Positions 17,739 through 26,792 of a stretch of 64,000 bases of DNA are shown here, in pieces. Position numbers and translations under genes: made by a program. The notes under the pieces are model-generated. The model had not been told where the DNA came from, ran no database searches, and saw only the letters and a program-made list of their open reading frames with translations. Position 1 is the first letter of the stretch. Each line of letters opens with the position of its first letter. The stretch comes from Nostoc sp. CHAB 5824 (GTDB lineage Bacteria; Cyanobacteriota; Cyanobacteriia; Cyanobacteriales; Nostocaceae), in assembly GCF_020829665.1 (NCBI RefSeq), contig NZ_JAIVFT010000009.1, positions 124,001 to 188,000 on the forward strand. Reading direction: 5' to 3'.

Positions 17739-17966
17739 ATGAAATTTACAAACTTGATAAAATCTGCACATATTGTTGCTTGGATTAATTCTATGCCCAA
17801 AATCACTAGCTTTCATACAGAGAATAATAACAAGAGTGGCGCATCGCTAAACACAGCCCTCAACTCTGATACTTTATCCGGGTACTCCATAAATGTAAAT
17901 TACCTCAAATCCTTTGACACTGCTTTTATTGCTTATCAAATGATGGGTTTTAGTAATTTTAAATAA
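17739..17966 (+). CDS. Truncated paralogue of the adjacent small secreted protein
   Basis: A 75-residue frame whose start (MKFTNLIKSAHIVAWI) aligns with MKLTTLINSALIVACI of the next gene. Its end (NYLKSFDTAFIAYQ) aligns with SYLQPFNTAFLAYQ. The signal-peptide region has lost hydrophobic and cleavage-site quality, and the C-terminal half seen in the downstream copy is missing. It is probably a decaying duplicate, although the frame is still open. The function of the family is unknown. Confidence 0.55.
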   Translation: MKFTNLIKSAHIVAWINSMPKITSFHTENNNKSGASLNTALNSDTLSGYSINVNYLKSFDTAFIAYQMMGFSNFK

Positions 17967-18234
17967 GTTAATTTACATCTGTCATTTCAAGTTGTAAATC
18001 ACATTATTTAACCAATTACAGTTTTGCCTGAGTCTGTAAAATGTTTAAAAAGCCTGCATTTTTGGCTTATATTAAGTCTATTAAAATTTTAGATTTAATA
18101 ATACAATTTTACCCGAATGCTTAAGGAACAAAAAACCAGGATAGCGACCTAATACTAATAGTTTAAGATTGCTAAAAAATAGAATTTTATTACTAGCTGA
18201 CACTAATTAACCTAGTTTAACTGAGAAGAAACTT

Positions 18235-18612
18235 ATGAAACTTACAACCTTGATAAATTCTGCACTTATCGTTGCGTGTATTGCCTTTATACCTGGAATT
18301 GTTGGCGCTCAAACAGTTAATAATAACAATAGTGCTGGACAAATCAACACAGATTCGCAAAATGCCAGTTATCTCCAACCATTCAATACTGCCTTTCTAG
18401 CTTATCAAGGTGATTTCAAAGAGCAAGGTATTCCCAGTGGGAGCGCTTTGATCTTTGAATACCAAATAGGAAACCTAACTGCGAAAGATGTGGTTCAAGC
18501 TGCTGTCAGGGCTAACAAATTACCAGCACAAGTTTTGAATGATCCAAGTTATGTCAATGCGGTCGAGTCGCAGTTAACATCATTGGACAATACTAATGAT
18601 TTAGATAACTAA
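18235..18612 (+). CDS. Small secreted protein of unknown function
   Basis: A 125-residue protein with a clear Sec signal peptide (MKLTTLINSALIVACIAFIP, cleavage near VGAQ). An asparagine-rich segment follows, then a conserved-looking region: YLQPFNTAFLAYQGDFKEQG, IPSGSALIFEYQIG and LTAKDVVQAAVRANKLPAQ. I do not recognise a named domain. The segment DVVQAAVRANKLPAQVLNDPSYV looks like a helical repeat seen in small exported cyanobacterial proteins, but this is only an impression. A truncated copy lies directly upstream in the same orientation. A hairpin at 18741-18765 may end its transcript. Confidence 0.75.
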   Translation: MKLTTLINSALIVACIAFIPGIVGAQTVNNNNSAGQINTDSQNASYLQPFNTAFLAYQGDFKEQGIPSGSALIFEYQIGNLTAKDVVQAAVRANKLPAQVLNDPSYVNAVESQLTSLDNTNDLDN

Positions 18613-19078
18613 GTACAGATTGCTCAAAGTTCGTAACTAACTTATAGGCTTTTCTGGCCTAGTGAGATATGTTGTCGGCTTTTACACTAGAAAAATTATT
18701 TTCCTTCTTAGTGGGTCAATACTGTTTGGATTCATGCCTTTTTCAAAGCCTGCTTGGCTTTGAAAGAGGTTTTTGGTTTTTCTGGAAATTCGTTGTCCAA
18801 TACTGCTCGGGGTTTGGATTTTAAACTGGAATTTGGTTTAAGGAAAAGCTTACTGCGTTTGGGTTAAAGGTTTTTTCTTTCCCCTTTCCCATTCCCTTTT
18901 TCCCTAAAACCCAACAAGTATTGATTCGTTGCCTAATTTTGCCTGCCTAATACCTATCTCAATCAAAAAAGCTAAATAATTAGATTAACAAGCATGACAA
19001 CAGAGGTATATTCTGTGTATGAAGATACTTATTGTTGAACTTTTGGTATTATTTTTAGAGTACTTAAACTTTGTTTTC
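18613..19078. other. Gene-free stretch with a hairpin
   Basis: TTTCAAAGCC-TGCTT-GGCTTTGAAA at 18741-18765 is a perfect ten-base inverted repeat followed by GAGGTTTTTGG. It could be a weak terminator for the secreted-protein gene. No gene is supported in the rest. Confidence 0.5.
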
Positions 19079-19234
19079 ATGCCTTGTATTCAAGTCAATG
19101 TTAAAATTCCACCTCATCTTCATAAAAAGCTAGCTGTTCACGCTGCTAAGGCTGAAGCATTTAAATCTGAGGTAATTGTTAACGCTCTTAATCATTACCG
19201 ATTTACTGAGGATGTGCCAAATCCTTGTTATTAG
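19079..19234 (+). CDS. Small ribbon-helix-helix-like protein
   Basis: A 51-residue frame, MPCIQVNVKIPPHLHKKLAV onward, with a beta-strand of alternating residues, then KLAVHAAKAEAFKSEVIVNALNHY. This is the strand-helix-helix pattern of Arc/CopG/HicB-type DNA-binding or antitoxin proteins. The start at 19079 is chosen because upstream in-frame residues look like non-coding leader. No toxin partner is adjacent: downstream there are 200 bases and then the aminomutase gene. It may be an orphan antitoxin or a short regulator. Confidence 0.5.
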   Translation: MPCIQVNVKIPPHLHKKLAVHAAKAEAFKSEVIVNALNHYRFTEDVPNPCY

Positions 19235-19433
19235 AGGCAGAACCAGCCATCATCTTTGACATCAAACGAGCCAAACTATTTATATTTCTACGCCACAACA
19301 GTCATCACCTGTTTAATGGATTGAAATCAGAACTGGGCACATTTGTCAATGCTTTTCTTTTTTATCTACGAATGTAGGTAAATAAACCAGGCTGTTATTG
19401 GTTTATTATTCTCAGATTAATTTAGTTCTAATC

Positions 19434-20588
19434 ATGATCAAAAACACTATTCTAGAGCCTCTAGTTACAGATGTTCGGTGTGAAGAAATTTGTCAGATTT
19501 TAGGAGAGGCTTACAACCAAGAACGCTGGAACGATTGGCGCTGGCAAATGCGGCATCGGTTGACTAAGCTAGAACACTTTCAGAGATTATTAAGGCTTAG
19601 TGCTACCGAAGAACAGGGACTTTTAATCGCACCAGAGAAATTTGCTGTAGCCGTAACACCATACTTTGCATCACTGCTTGATCCAGAAGATCCGCTTTGC
19701 CCACTACGCTTACAAGTCATCCCACGGCAAGAAGAATTAATAGTTAGTACGGCAGACATGATAGATCCATGCGGTGAAGATAACGACACTCCAGTGCCAG
19801 GACTGGTACACCGCTACCCTGACCGGGTGTTGCTGCTTGCCCTAGACACATGCGCTGCTTATTGTCGTTACTGCACCCGCTCTCGTTTGGTGAGCCAAGG
19901 TGAGATGTACCCAGTAACACGGCGGTTGGATGCGATCGTCGCTTACCTTGAGGAACACACCGAGATCCGTGATGTGCTAATTTCCGGTGGCGATCCTCTA
20001 TTGATGTCTGATGAACCTTTAGATAATTTGCTTAAACGGTTACGTGCCATTAAGCATATTGAATTTATTCGGATTGGTTCCCGCGTGCCAAGTTTCTTAC
20101 CGCAGCGAATTACACCGCAACTAGTTGCCTTGCTTCGCAACCATCGTGTGTGGCTGTCTTTGCACTTTTGTCATGTGCAGGAACTTACCCCGGAAGTGGC
20201 ACAAGCTTGCGATCGCCTAGCTGATGGTGGTATTCCTCTAGGCAGTCAAACTGTGCTGTTAAAAGGTGTGAATGATTCTGAAAAAGCGCTGAAGAATCTG
20301 TTTCACGGTCTTCTCAAGTTGCGTGTGCGACCCTATTACCTTTATCAATGCGACCCAGTTGTTGGCACAGCACATCTGCGAACAAGTGTTCAAACTGGGA
20401 TTGATCTAATTTCTAAATTGCGTGGTCATACCACTGGCTACGCTGTACCAACTTATGTAATTGATGCCCCTGGCGGTGGTGGCAAAGTCCCAATTCAAGC
20501 CGAGACTATACTTGCTTATGAGAAGGGCACAGCTACAGTGCAAAATTGGGCAGGTAAGACATACACCTATGTAGATCCAGTGGAGTAG
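19434..20588 (+). CDS. kamA: Lysine 2,3-aminomutase family radical SAM/PLP enzyme
   Basis: A 384-residue KamA-type enzyme, expected to move the 2-amino group of lysine to C3, giving beta-lysine. The radical SAM cluster motif CAAYCRYC is at residues 140-147. The PLP lysine lies in APGGGGKVP (Lys351). Both aspartates that read the substrate epsilon-amine in lysine aminomutase are kept, in YQCDPVVG and VIDAPGGGG. Glutamate aminomutases replace these residues. The protein is longer than EpmB-type enzymes. The chosen ATG (MIKNTILEP) skips 12 residues of a weaker upstream start. It is followed on the same strand by SET and ATP-grasp genes, with a MITE in between. Confidence 0.9.
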   Translation: MIKNTILEPLVTDVRCEEICQILGEAYNQERWNDWRWQMRHRLTKLEHFQRLLRLSATEEQGLLIAPEKFAVAVTPYFASLLDPEDPLCPLRLQVIPRQEELIVSTADMIDPCGEDNDTPVPGLVHRYPDRVLLLALDTCAAYCRYCTRSRLVSQGEMYPVTRRLDAIVAYLEEHTEIRDVLISGGDPLLMSDEPLDNLLKRLRAIKHIEFIRIGSRVPSFLPQRITPQLVALLRNHRVWLSLHFCHVQELTPEVAQACDRLADGGIPLGSQTVLLKGVNDSEKALKNLFHGLLKLRVRPYYLYQCDPVVGTAHLRTSVQTGIDLISKLRGHTTGYAVPTYVIDAPGGGGKVPIQAETILAYEKGTATVQNWAGKTYTYVDPVE

Positions 20589-20591
20589 GGG

Positions 20592-20718
20592 TAAGCTGTC
20601 ACGCATTTAATTTGCACATCTTTTCGTATTGGCTGTTGACTGTTGACAGTTGACAGTTAACCGTCAGCGGTCAACGAACTTAGGAAGTGACTGTGTAATT
20701 TAAAAGCGTAATAGCTTA
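20592..20718. repeat. MITE-like TAAGCTG element (copy 3)
   Basis: Begins TAAGCTGTCACGCATTTAATTTG four bases after the kamA stop and ends GCGTAATAGCTTA. The interior holds CTGTTGACTGTTGACAG-type heptamers. It matches the ends of the elements at 3636 and 16554 and separates kamA from the SET gene. Confidence 0.78.
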
Positions 20719-20831
20719 ACAATATATATTTGTATATGAGTTGAGCGCCATTATTTAAAAAAGCCAGTTGGGATGGTTCTGTTGGATGATGGCGAACCAA
20801 AAAACTAAGTAATCGCAGGAGAGTAGTTGGA

Positions 20832-21218
20832 ATGTTGATTGTGGGTAATACCAACCTAAAAGGTCGAGGTGTCTTCGCACAGAAGCGCTTTTTGAAAGGA
20901 GAACTCATTGAGAGAGTGCCAGTTGTTGTTATACCCGCAGAACAGGTTGAATTGCTCGATCAAACAATTTTGGGCAACTATTACTACGATTGGGAAGATA
21001 AAGCTGCGGCGATCGCTCTAGGTTTATCTTCTTTAATCAACCATTCTTACCACCCCAATGCTTATTATGTGAAAAAATTCGCTGACCGAGAGTTGGATCT
21101 GATTGCCTACCGAGATATAGAAGCGGGAGAAGAAATTACTGCCAACTACAACGGTTCTCCTGATAATAAATCTCCTATATGGTTTGATGTTGTTGATGAG
21201 ACATTTTCGCTTAATTAA
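20832..21218 (+). CDS. SET-domain protein (putative protein-lysine methyltransferase)
   Basis: A 128-residue minimal SET domain. It has GRGVFAQKRFLKGELIE at the start, the substrate/cofactor pseudoknot motif SSLINHSYHPNAYY (NHS..PN type), and DIEAGEEITANYN carrying the catalytic-tyrosine GEE(I/L)TxxY pattern. No post-SET cysteines are present. Bacterial members of this size are poorly characterised and may methylate a protein or another amine. It lies about 90 bases before an ATP-grasp ligase and 240 bases after kamA, all in one direction. This suggests the three act on one product, which is inference from context. Confidence 0.87.
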   Translation: MLIVGNTNLKGRGVFAQKRFLKGELIERVPVVVIPAEQVELLDQTILGNYYYDWEDKAAAIALGLSSLINHSYHPNAYYVKKFADRELDLIAYRDIEAGEEITANYNGSPDNKSPIWFDVVDETFSLN

Positions 21219-21305
21219 AGATTTAGTAATCGGAATTTATTAATTAAGACATCTGATTTGTACATTAAAGCTAACAGAGACTTTCTCACTGGGAATTATC
21301 GGGCT

Positions 21306-22295
21306 ATGGGGTTATTAATTGGTCTGTGTTATGACCTGAAGACAGACTACCTTAAGGTTGGTTTCAGTGCTTCTGAGGTGATGGAGTTCGACGATGAAGA
21401 AACAATCATCGGGCTGGAAGCTGCACTATTTCAGTTAGGTCATCAGGTTGAACGTGTCGGTAATGGTAGAGAACTCGCTTTGCGTTTGGCAAAGGGCGAT
21501 CGCTGGGATCTGGTTTTCAATATTGCTGAGGGTTTGCAGGGGCGCTCTCGTGAAGCCCAAGTTCCGGCAGTCTGCGAATTATTCGCTCAATCCTATACCT
21601 TTTCCGATCCGCTCACCTGCGCCCTAACGTTAGACAAGGCGCTTGCTAAAAGGGTGGTGCGCGATCGCGGTTTGCCTACAGCCCCCTTTCAAGTGGTGAG
21701 TACTACCGCAGAAGCAGCAGCCGTATCGCTGCCAATGCCACTTTTCCTCAAGCCCGTGGCGGAAGGCAGTTCTAAAGGAGTAACTGGGCGTTCTCTTGTC
21801 AAAGTACGCGAGGAGCTAGTAAATACTTATCAATTGTTACGCGAACTTTTTCAGCAGTCCGTACTCGTGGAAACCTTTCTTCCCGGTCGAGAAGTAACAG
21901 TGGGCATTATAAGCAACGGCAGCAACTCACGGGTAGTAGGTGTGATGGAAGTAATTTTTACAGGAGAAGCGGAAGCTTTCGCCTATACCACCCTTAACAA
22001 GGATGAGTATCTGGAACGAGTATCTTATCGTTTACTCATAGATCCCGAACCACTGGCAGCACAGGCAAGGCAGCTGGCCCTGGATGTTTACCATACTCTT
22101 GGTTGCCGTGATGCTGCCCGCGTGGATCTACGTTGCGATGCTAGCGGTGTGTTGCAGTTTATGGAGGTTAACCCACTGCCAGGGCTACATCATATCCGCT
22201 CAGACCTGGTAATTATGGGACGTTTGGGTGGTGTGACATACACAGAAATCATTGCTGAAATAGTTGAGTCTGCATGGCAAAGGTACAAATGTTGA
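21306..22295 (+). CDS. D-Ala-D-Ala ligase-like ATP-grasp enzyme
   Basis: An ATP-grasp ligase of about 329 residues. The N-terminal part has WDLVFNIAEGLQGRSREAQVPA, which in Ddl enzymes binds the first substrate. ATP-binding strands follow (PLFLKPVAEGSSKGV; SVLVETFLPGREVTVGI), and the Mg-binding end is AARVDLRCDASG and FMEVNPLPGL. It differs from housekeeping Ddl in its N-terminus (LCYDLKTDYLKVGFS) and in sitting outside a cell-wall cluster. The expected chemistry is ATP-dependent joining of two amino acids or an amino acid to an amine. ATG 21306 is preferred over a TTG at 21258. It probably forms a unit with the SET and KamA genes. Confidence 0.85.
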   Translation: MGLLIGLCYDLKTDYLKVGFSASEVMEFDDEETIIGLEAALFQLGHQVERVGNGRELALRLAKGDRWDLVFNIAEGLQGRSREAQVPAVCELFAQSYTFSDPLTCALTLDKALAKRVVRDRGLPTAPFQVVSTTAEAAAVSLPMPLFLKPVAEGSSKGVTGRSLVKVREELVNTYQLLRELFQQSVLVETFLPGREVTVGIISNGSNSRVVGVMEVIFTGEAEAFAYTTLNKDEYLERVSYRLLIDPEPLAAQARQLALDVYHTLGCRDAARVDLRCDASGVLQFMEVNPLPGLHHIRSDLVIMGRLGGVTYTEIIAEIVESAWQRYKC

Positions 22296-22311
22296 AATTT
22301 TTTAGGAGTGT

Positions 22312-23688
22312 TCAATCAGACTCAATCTCAGTAGTCAAAAGATAAAAACGCCAAGTCAAAAGCACTGCACCCATAAATAGCCCCAGTACTAAACCCAACC
22401 ATAAACCTATAGCACCCCAGCCTAAAGTAAATGTCATCAGATAGCCACCACCTAGACCTACCACCCAGTAAGCGAACATAGTGATTAACACTGGCACTTT
22501 GGTGTCCTTCAACCCGATTAATGCACCAGCAGCAATGGTCTGAATACTATAAAATATTTGGACTAATGCCCCCACGGCTAGGAAAGAAGTTGCCGTTTTA
22601 ACTATCTCGATATTATCCAAATTGCTGGTGTCCAAATACATTGCCACAATATAGTTGGGAAACAGCAAAAAAATTAGTGCCACAATGCTCACAATGGGAG
22701 TAACAAGCGCAATGCAGACAAATCCTGCTCTACTTGCACCCTTAATATCATTTTGTCCTCTCAGCTGTCCTACTCTCATCGTGACGGCATAAGAAATACC
22801 TATAGACACGGTTTCAACAAAACTTTCTGTCTCAACGGTAATTTCATGGGCTGCTAATGTCTGTGTCCCAAACCACCCCATCATTAAAGCAGTGGCAGTG
22901 AATACTCCAATTTCTGCTCCATACTGCAACCCCAAGAACCATCCAGTTTGAAAGATATCTACAAACATATCTTTATCGAACTGATGCAGAGCGCTATCAA
23001 GCTGGTAGTCTTTAAAGTAATCATCGAAGCAAATCCAACTGGCGGCGGCGATAAAATTGAACCAAAAAATGAGTGTACTTGCCCAACCAATACCTGCTAA
23101 ACCAAGGGCTGGTAAACCAAATTTACCGAACATTAGCACGTAATTAGCAGCTGCATTCAATAATAGCCCAGTCACTGTAATTACTGTTAGGAATTGGGGG
23201 CGATTGAGAGCAGAGCTAACTTCTTTTAAGATACAAAAACCGAGCGCAGCAGGAAAACCCCAAACAACAGACCGCAAATATGTTTGAGCTAATAAAACAT
23301 TGCTTTCTTCTTGACCAGTCAGCAGCAAGATAGTGTCAAAGTGCCAAATGATAAACATCACAGGTAAGCACATCGTCACAGCTAACCAAATTCCTTGACC
23401 GGTAGCACGGCTAACTTGGTCTATTTTTCCTGCACCAAAGGCATTTGCGACACTCACACCTGCGGCTGAAAGAATAGAACGACAAACGGAAGCTAGAGTA
23501 GAAAAGGTAACAGCACCTAAAGCACCCGCAGCTAAGGCTTGGCTGTTAAGTAAACCCATCATCACCCCATCCAATAAAGGAATGCCCGCTTCTAATATTT
23601 GAGTAATTACCAGAGGAACTGCCAATTGCAGGCAGGCTTGGACTTCTAATATCAGTTCTGACTTAAATTCTTTTGAAGTTAACTCCAT
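22312..23688 (-). CDS. MATE family efflux transporter
   Basis: A 458-residue polytopic membrane protein with about twelve hydrophobic segments. It shows typical MATE features: LAVPLVITQILEAGIPLLDGV near the N-terminus, conserved SVANAFGAGK in the first half and SYAVTMRVGQLRG in the second half, where the two halves are pseudo-symmetric. MATE proteins export organic cations or secondary metabolites using H+ or Na+. It is convergent with the ATP-grasp gene (16 bases between the stops), so it is not in that operon, although it could still serve the same metabolite. The start MELTSKEF is preceded by AAGGAGG-like CTTAATTTC context of moderate quality. Confidence 0.92.
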   Translation of the reverse strand: MELTSKEFKSELILEVQACLQLAVPLVITQILEAGIPLLDGVMMGLLNSQALAAGALGAVTFSTLASVCRSILSAAGVSVANAFGAGKIDQVSRATGQGIWLAVTMCLPVMFIIWHFDTILLLTGQEESNVLLAQTYLRSVVWGFPAALGFCILKEVSSALNRPQFLTVITVTGLLLNAAANYVLMFGKFGLPALGLAGIGWASTLIFWFNFIAAASWICFDDYFKDYQLDSALHQFDKDMFVDIFQTGWFLGLQYGAEIGVFTATALMMGWFGTQTLAAHEITVETESFVETVSIGISYAVTMRVGQLRGQNDIKGASRAGFVCIALVTPIVSIVALIFLLFPNYIVAMYLDTSNLDNIEIVKTATSFLAVGALVQIFYSIQTIAAGALIGLKDTKVPVLITMFAYWVVGLGGGYLMTFTLGWGAIGLWLGLVLGLFMGAVLLTWRFYLLTTEIESD

Positions 23689-23949
23689 TGGGGCACAGAA
23701 ATTAAGGAGGGCGCGAAAAAAGTAATATTTAATATATTAAGATATATTAATACCTAAGCTGCGCTCAACTTAAGCTGTTAACGGTGAAATAGGCGATCGC
23801 CTGACCTTCTCAACAGAAAAAACAGCGGTCGCTTCACTTAACTATGTGTAAAATTTTGCATTTGAGCCGGAGATGAGGAGAAGTAAAATTGTATATGTGC
23901 TTTCCCTGCTCCTCTGCTCCCTACTTGCTGATCCGATTGTTGTCCAAAA

Positions 23950-26166
23950 TCACTGCGTTGGCAATTTTGGGTGTGTAGTCGAATATTTTGCTACGATACC
24001 AGAAATCTCAGGGTTGTAAAGTCTCAAATAATTCCAGTAGTTGCCAAATACTTGCCGCACATAATTTTTGGTTTCATCAAAAGGAATTTGTTCAACAAAC
24101 TCATCTGGGTCTTGTGTAGTTAGAGTTTGTAGCCATTTGGAGACATTACCGGGGCCAGCATTGTAACTGGCGATCGCTAACAGCGAGTTATTGTTATATT
24201 GCTGATGGGTATGATCCAAATACCAAGTACCCAGCATAATATTATCGTTGGGATTTTCTAGATTTATTGTTTTGAAATCCAATTTGATTTGTGGGGCAAT
24301 CCATTTAGCTGTACTCGGCAACACCTGCATTAAGCCAGTAGCATCAGCGACAGATTTTATTTTTGGCTCAAACCGCGACTCTTGACGCATAAGAGCAGTG
24401 ACTAGCAGAGGATTGAGTTTACGCTCAATAGACCACTTTTCAATTTCTCGCAGATAGGGAAATGGATAACGCGCTTGCCAGTAAGCGATCTGTTTGCTCA
24501 GAGCTTGATATTGGGCAACTTCTGCTGGTATTTCCCGATCTTCCAATTTAGAAATTTTATCAATTCCGATGAGATTTTCTCCCTTTGCCTGCCGCATCAA
24601 CCCTTCAGTAAATTGCTCTGCTACTGTTGGTTGAATTTTATTCAGAAATTCTGTTTGCCATTGTAACCAGGCATCGCGGTCTTGACCCAACAGATACAAT
24701 TCTTTGAAAGTCTCAGAACCAGCAGGGGGTACTGGACGCTGGGGTGTGATTACTTCCGGGTTCATGACGCGCACGTTGTCAAAGTTGCCAACATTCAGCC
24801 CCAGCATTATCGCTGCTCGCCATGCATAGTAAGAGTAGGGAAACTGGCTAATCACATACTCATAAGCAGTTTGAGATTCCTGCTGTTTGCCTAGTGAAGC
24901 TGCCCATTTCCCTACCCAAAAGCCTGCTCTTGGAGCCAAAATACTATTGGGGTTGTTGGTGACAATTGGTTCTGCCCATTGCCAAGCACCAACGTAATCT
25001 TTGGCTTTGGCTTTATCTTGGGCGATTTTCCAGCGATACTCTGCGGCTTCATCAGAATTGCCGTATTTGGCTATGAGTAATTGCCACGCCTCGTTAGCTG
25101 ACTTTTGATCATTGAGGGTTTGGAGAGTTTTGGCTTTTTGTACCAGTGCAGTACCAGCTTGTTTGGGAAATTTACTAATTACCTGCTCAAGATAAGGTAA
25201 ACCGTCTTTACCTGTTTTTGCGGTTTCTGCTAACCGTAGTAGTGCAGTCCCAGTTTCCTCAGCATTTGGAAATTGCTGCACTAATTGTTTATAGGTGGCG
25301 TAGGCGTAGCCCGCCGCAGGCATCGCTTTTTCTTTATCTTTGCCCCCTACCTGTAACCCCCGTGCGGTGCGGTAGAGGTTACGCGATGTTTTAGGTGCTT
25401 TGGCATAAGCATTCGCCGCTTTCAGAAATTGATTATTTTCCCAATAGCTTGTACCAATGAGTTCCCAGTCTTCGGGTTTCAGGTTAGGCTGTTTTACTAA
25501 CTGATCTAAAACGCCGACTATGCCTGGTTGGTCATAAGCATATTTAGCCAAAATCAATTGTAATTGTGGCTGATTGGGATTTTCTTGCAAGCGTTTACGA
25601 ATAATTTCCCAAGTTAGAGGATTGGAAGGAAATTGAGCGATCGCTATTTCTTGTTGCTTCGGTAGGGCAATCAGATATAGCGCTTTTACTGTGGCCGCTT
25701 CTTTGGGATACAGTTTTAGCACACTTTGCCTGAGATCCGATGCTTTGCCATCTTCGCCCAGCATATCTTGTGCCTGAGCTTGTTTCAGCAAAATGTAGGG
25801 CGCAAGGATAGGATAGTCTTTCTCTAGCCCTTGGAGTAAAGCCAGGGCTTTTTGCGCTTGGGTTCTTTCAATGTAATCACTCGCCAAAAGATAACGAGCG
25901 CGATTTCGGTCTGGCGATCGCGACTGCCCTGCGATCGCTGCTAATTTTGCCGCCCGTTCTGGCAGAGATTGTGATATCAGTGGAAAGACGGCTGATTGAG
26001 CAATGCTAGCATCAGATGTTTGCTCTGCTTTATTCTGACTCAGTTTGAGCCATTGCCCCAGAGATTTGCCAATCTCAGGTGCTGATACCATTGCCCCAGC
26101 TAAAAAGGCAAACAGCGCCGCACCCGCAATTATCGAAATTTGCTTTTTCTGTAATTTCTTCAGCAT
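23950..26166 (-). CDS. Soluble lytic murein transglycosylase (Slt70-like)
   Basis: A 738-residue enzyme predicted to cleave the MurNAc-GlcNAc bond of peptidoglycan with anhydro-product formation. A hydrophobic anchor or signal is at residues 10-28 (SIIAGAALFAFLAGAMV). A long alpha-helical superhelix with TPR-like repeats fills the middle, for example RYLLASDYIERTQAQKALAL. The C-terminal SLT domain (about 575-700) carries VTALMRQESRFEPK with the catalytic glutamate, GLMQVLPSTAKW and IASYNAGPGNVSKW. It is a periplasmic enzyme of normal family size and layout, encoded singly. Confidence 0.94.
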   Translation of the reverse strand: MLKKLQKKQISIIAGAALFAFLAGAMVSAPEIGKSLGQWLKLSQNKAEQTSDASIAQSAVFPLISQSLPERAAKLAAIAGQSRSPDRNRARYLLASDYIERTQAQKALALLQGLEKDYPILAPYILLKQAQAQDMLGEDGKASDLRQSVLKLYPKEAATVKALYLIALPKQQEIAIAQFPSNPLTWEIIRKRLQENPNQPQLQLILAKYAYDQPGIVGVLDQLVKQPNLKPEDWELIGTSYWENNQFLKAANAYAKAPKTSRNLYRTARGLQVGGKDKEKAMPAAGYAYATYKQLVQQFPNAEETGTALLRLAETAKTGKDGLPYLEQVISKFPKQAGTALVQKAKTLQTLNDQKSANEAWQLLIAKYGNSDEAAEYRWKIAQDKAKAKDYVGAWQWAEPIVTNNPNSILAPRAGFWVGKWAASLGKQQESQTAYEYVISQFPYSYYAWRAAIMLGLNVGNFDNVRVMNPEVITPQRPVPPAGSETFKELYLLGQDRDAWLQWQTEFLNKIQPTVAEQFTEGLMRQAKGENLIGIDKISKLEDREIPAEVAQYQALSKQIAYWQARYPFPYLREIEKWSIERKLNPLLVTALMRQESRFEPKIKSVADATGLMQVLPSTAKWIAPQIKLDFKTINLENPNDNIMLGTWYLDHTHQQYNNNSLLAIASYNAGPGNVSKWLQTLTTQDPDEFVEQIPFDETKNYVRQVFGNYWNYLRLYNPEISGIVAKYSTTHPKLPTQ

Positions 26167-26379
26167 GAATACCCGCTGAAAAGTTCCGATGAATTTCCTG
26201 AAACTTTAACACTCTTAACCATCAGTGTTACCAATTTTTAATTTTAGATTTTTAATTTTATGTAGAAAAATACTAATTTTCAATCCTACGGTTGATAGTA
26301 CTGAGTAGATAGCACATATTAGATACTATTACATCTATCTTGGGTATATCATAAATAATTTGTTAGACGAGCAGAGAAG

Positions 26380-26792
26380 TCATTCAGGAAATAAAATATT
26401 AAAGCCTTCCTGAGAAAAGTGTTTATCATGGGTCAAAACCTCGATAATTCCCAATTGTCGCACGGTGTTCATTGAGATGCAGTCAGTTAGCTGTAACCTT
26501 TATCAAGCCGATTCTCATACAAAGTTAAACCAGCCAAAAAAGATTCGTGAGTTTGTTGTTTAACCTCAATATCTGGGCTGTCCAAAATATCTCTGACTAA
26601 ATTGGCTACTCTTTGCCGCAACTGAACGCCTGACTTTGAGTAAAAAGCAAGCAGTTCGACCAGAACTTCATCTGTAGTGATCAGTTTGCAAGGCTCAAGC
26701 TGCTTGAAAGCCTGTCTAACCCTTCTGTACCAAGCATCTGCTGGATTAACAAATGCTATCCAGTAAAAAGTATCTGCAAATATGAGCCTCAT
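26380..26792 (-). pseudogene. PIN-domain toxin (VapC-like) with a -1 frameshift
   Basis: The open part (residues 1-101) begins MRLIFADTFYWIAFVNP with the first PIN acidic residue and continues to ENRLDKGYS, where TAA interrupts. Shifting back one base at about 26489 restores the expected PIN ending, LTDCISMNTVRQLGIIEVLT followed by HDKHFSQEGF, down to a TGA at 26380. That ending supplies the remaining catalytic acids. The whole reads like the intact toxin at 35120-35545. A single lost base (mutation or sequencing error) explains the break. The gene overlaps its antitoxin by four bases. As read, the toxin is probably inactive. Confidence 0.8.

Noticed and set aside
22312..23688. MATE transporter as part of the KamA-SET-ATP-grasp operon
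   Set aside because: It is on the opposite strand and convergent; a functional link is possible but co-transcription is not.
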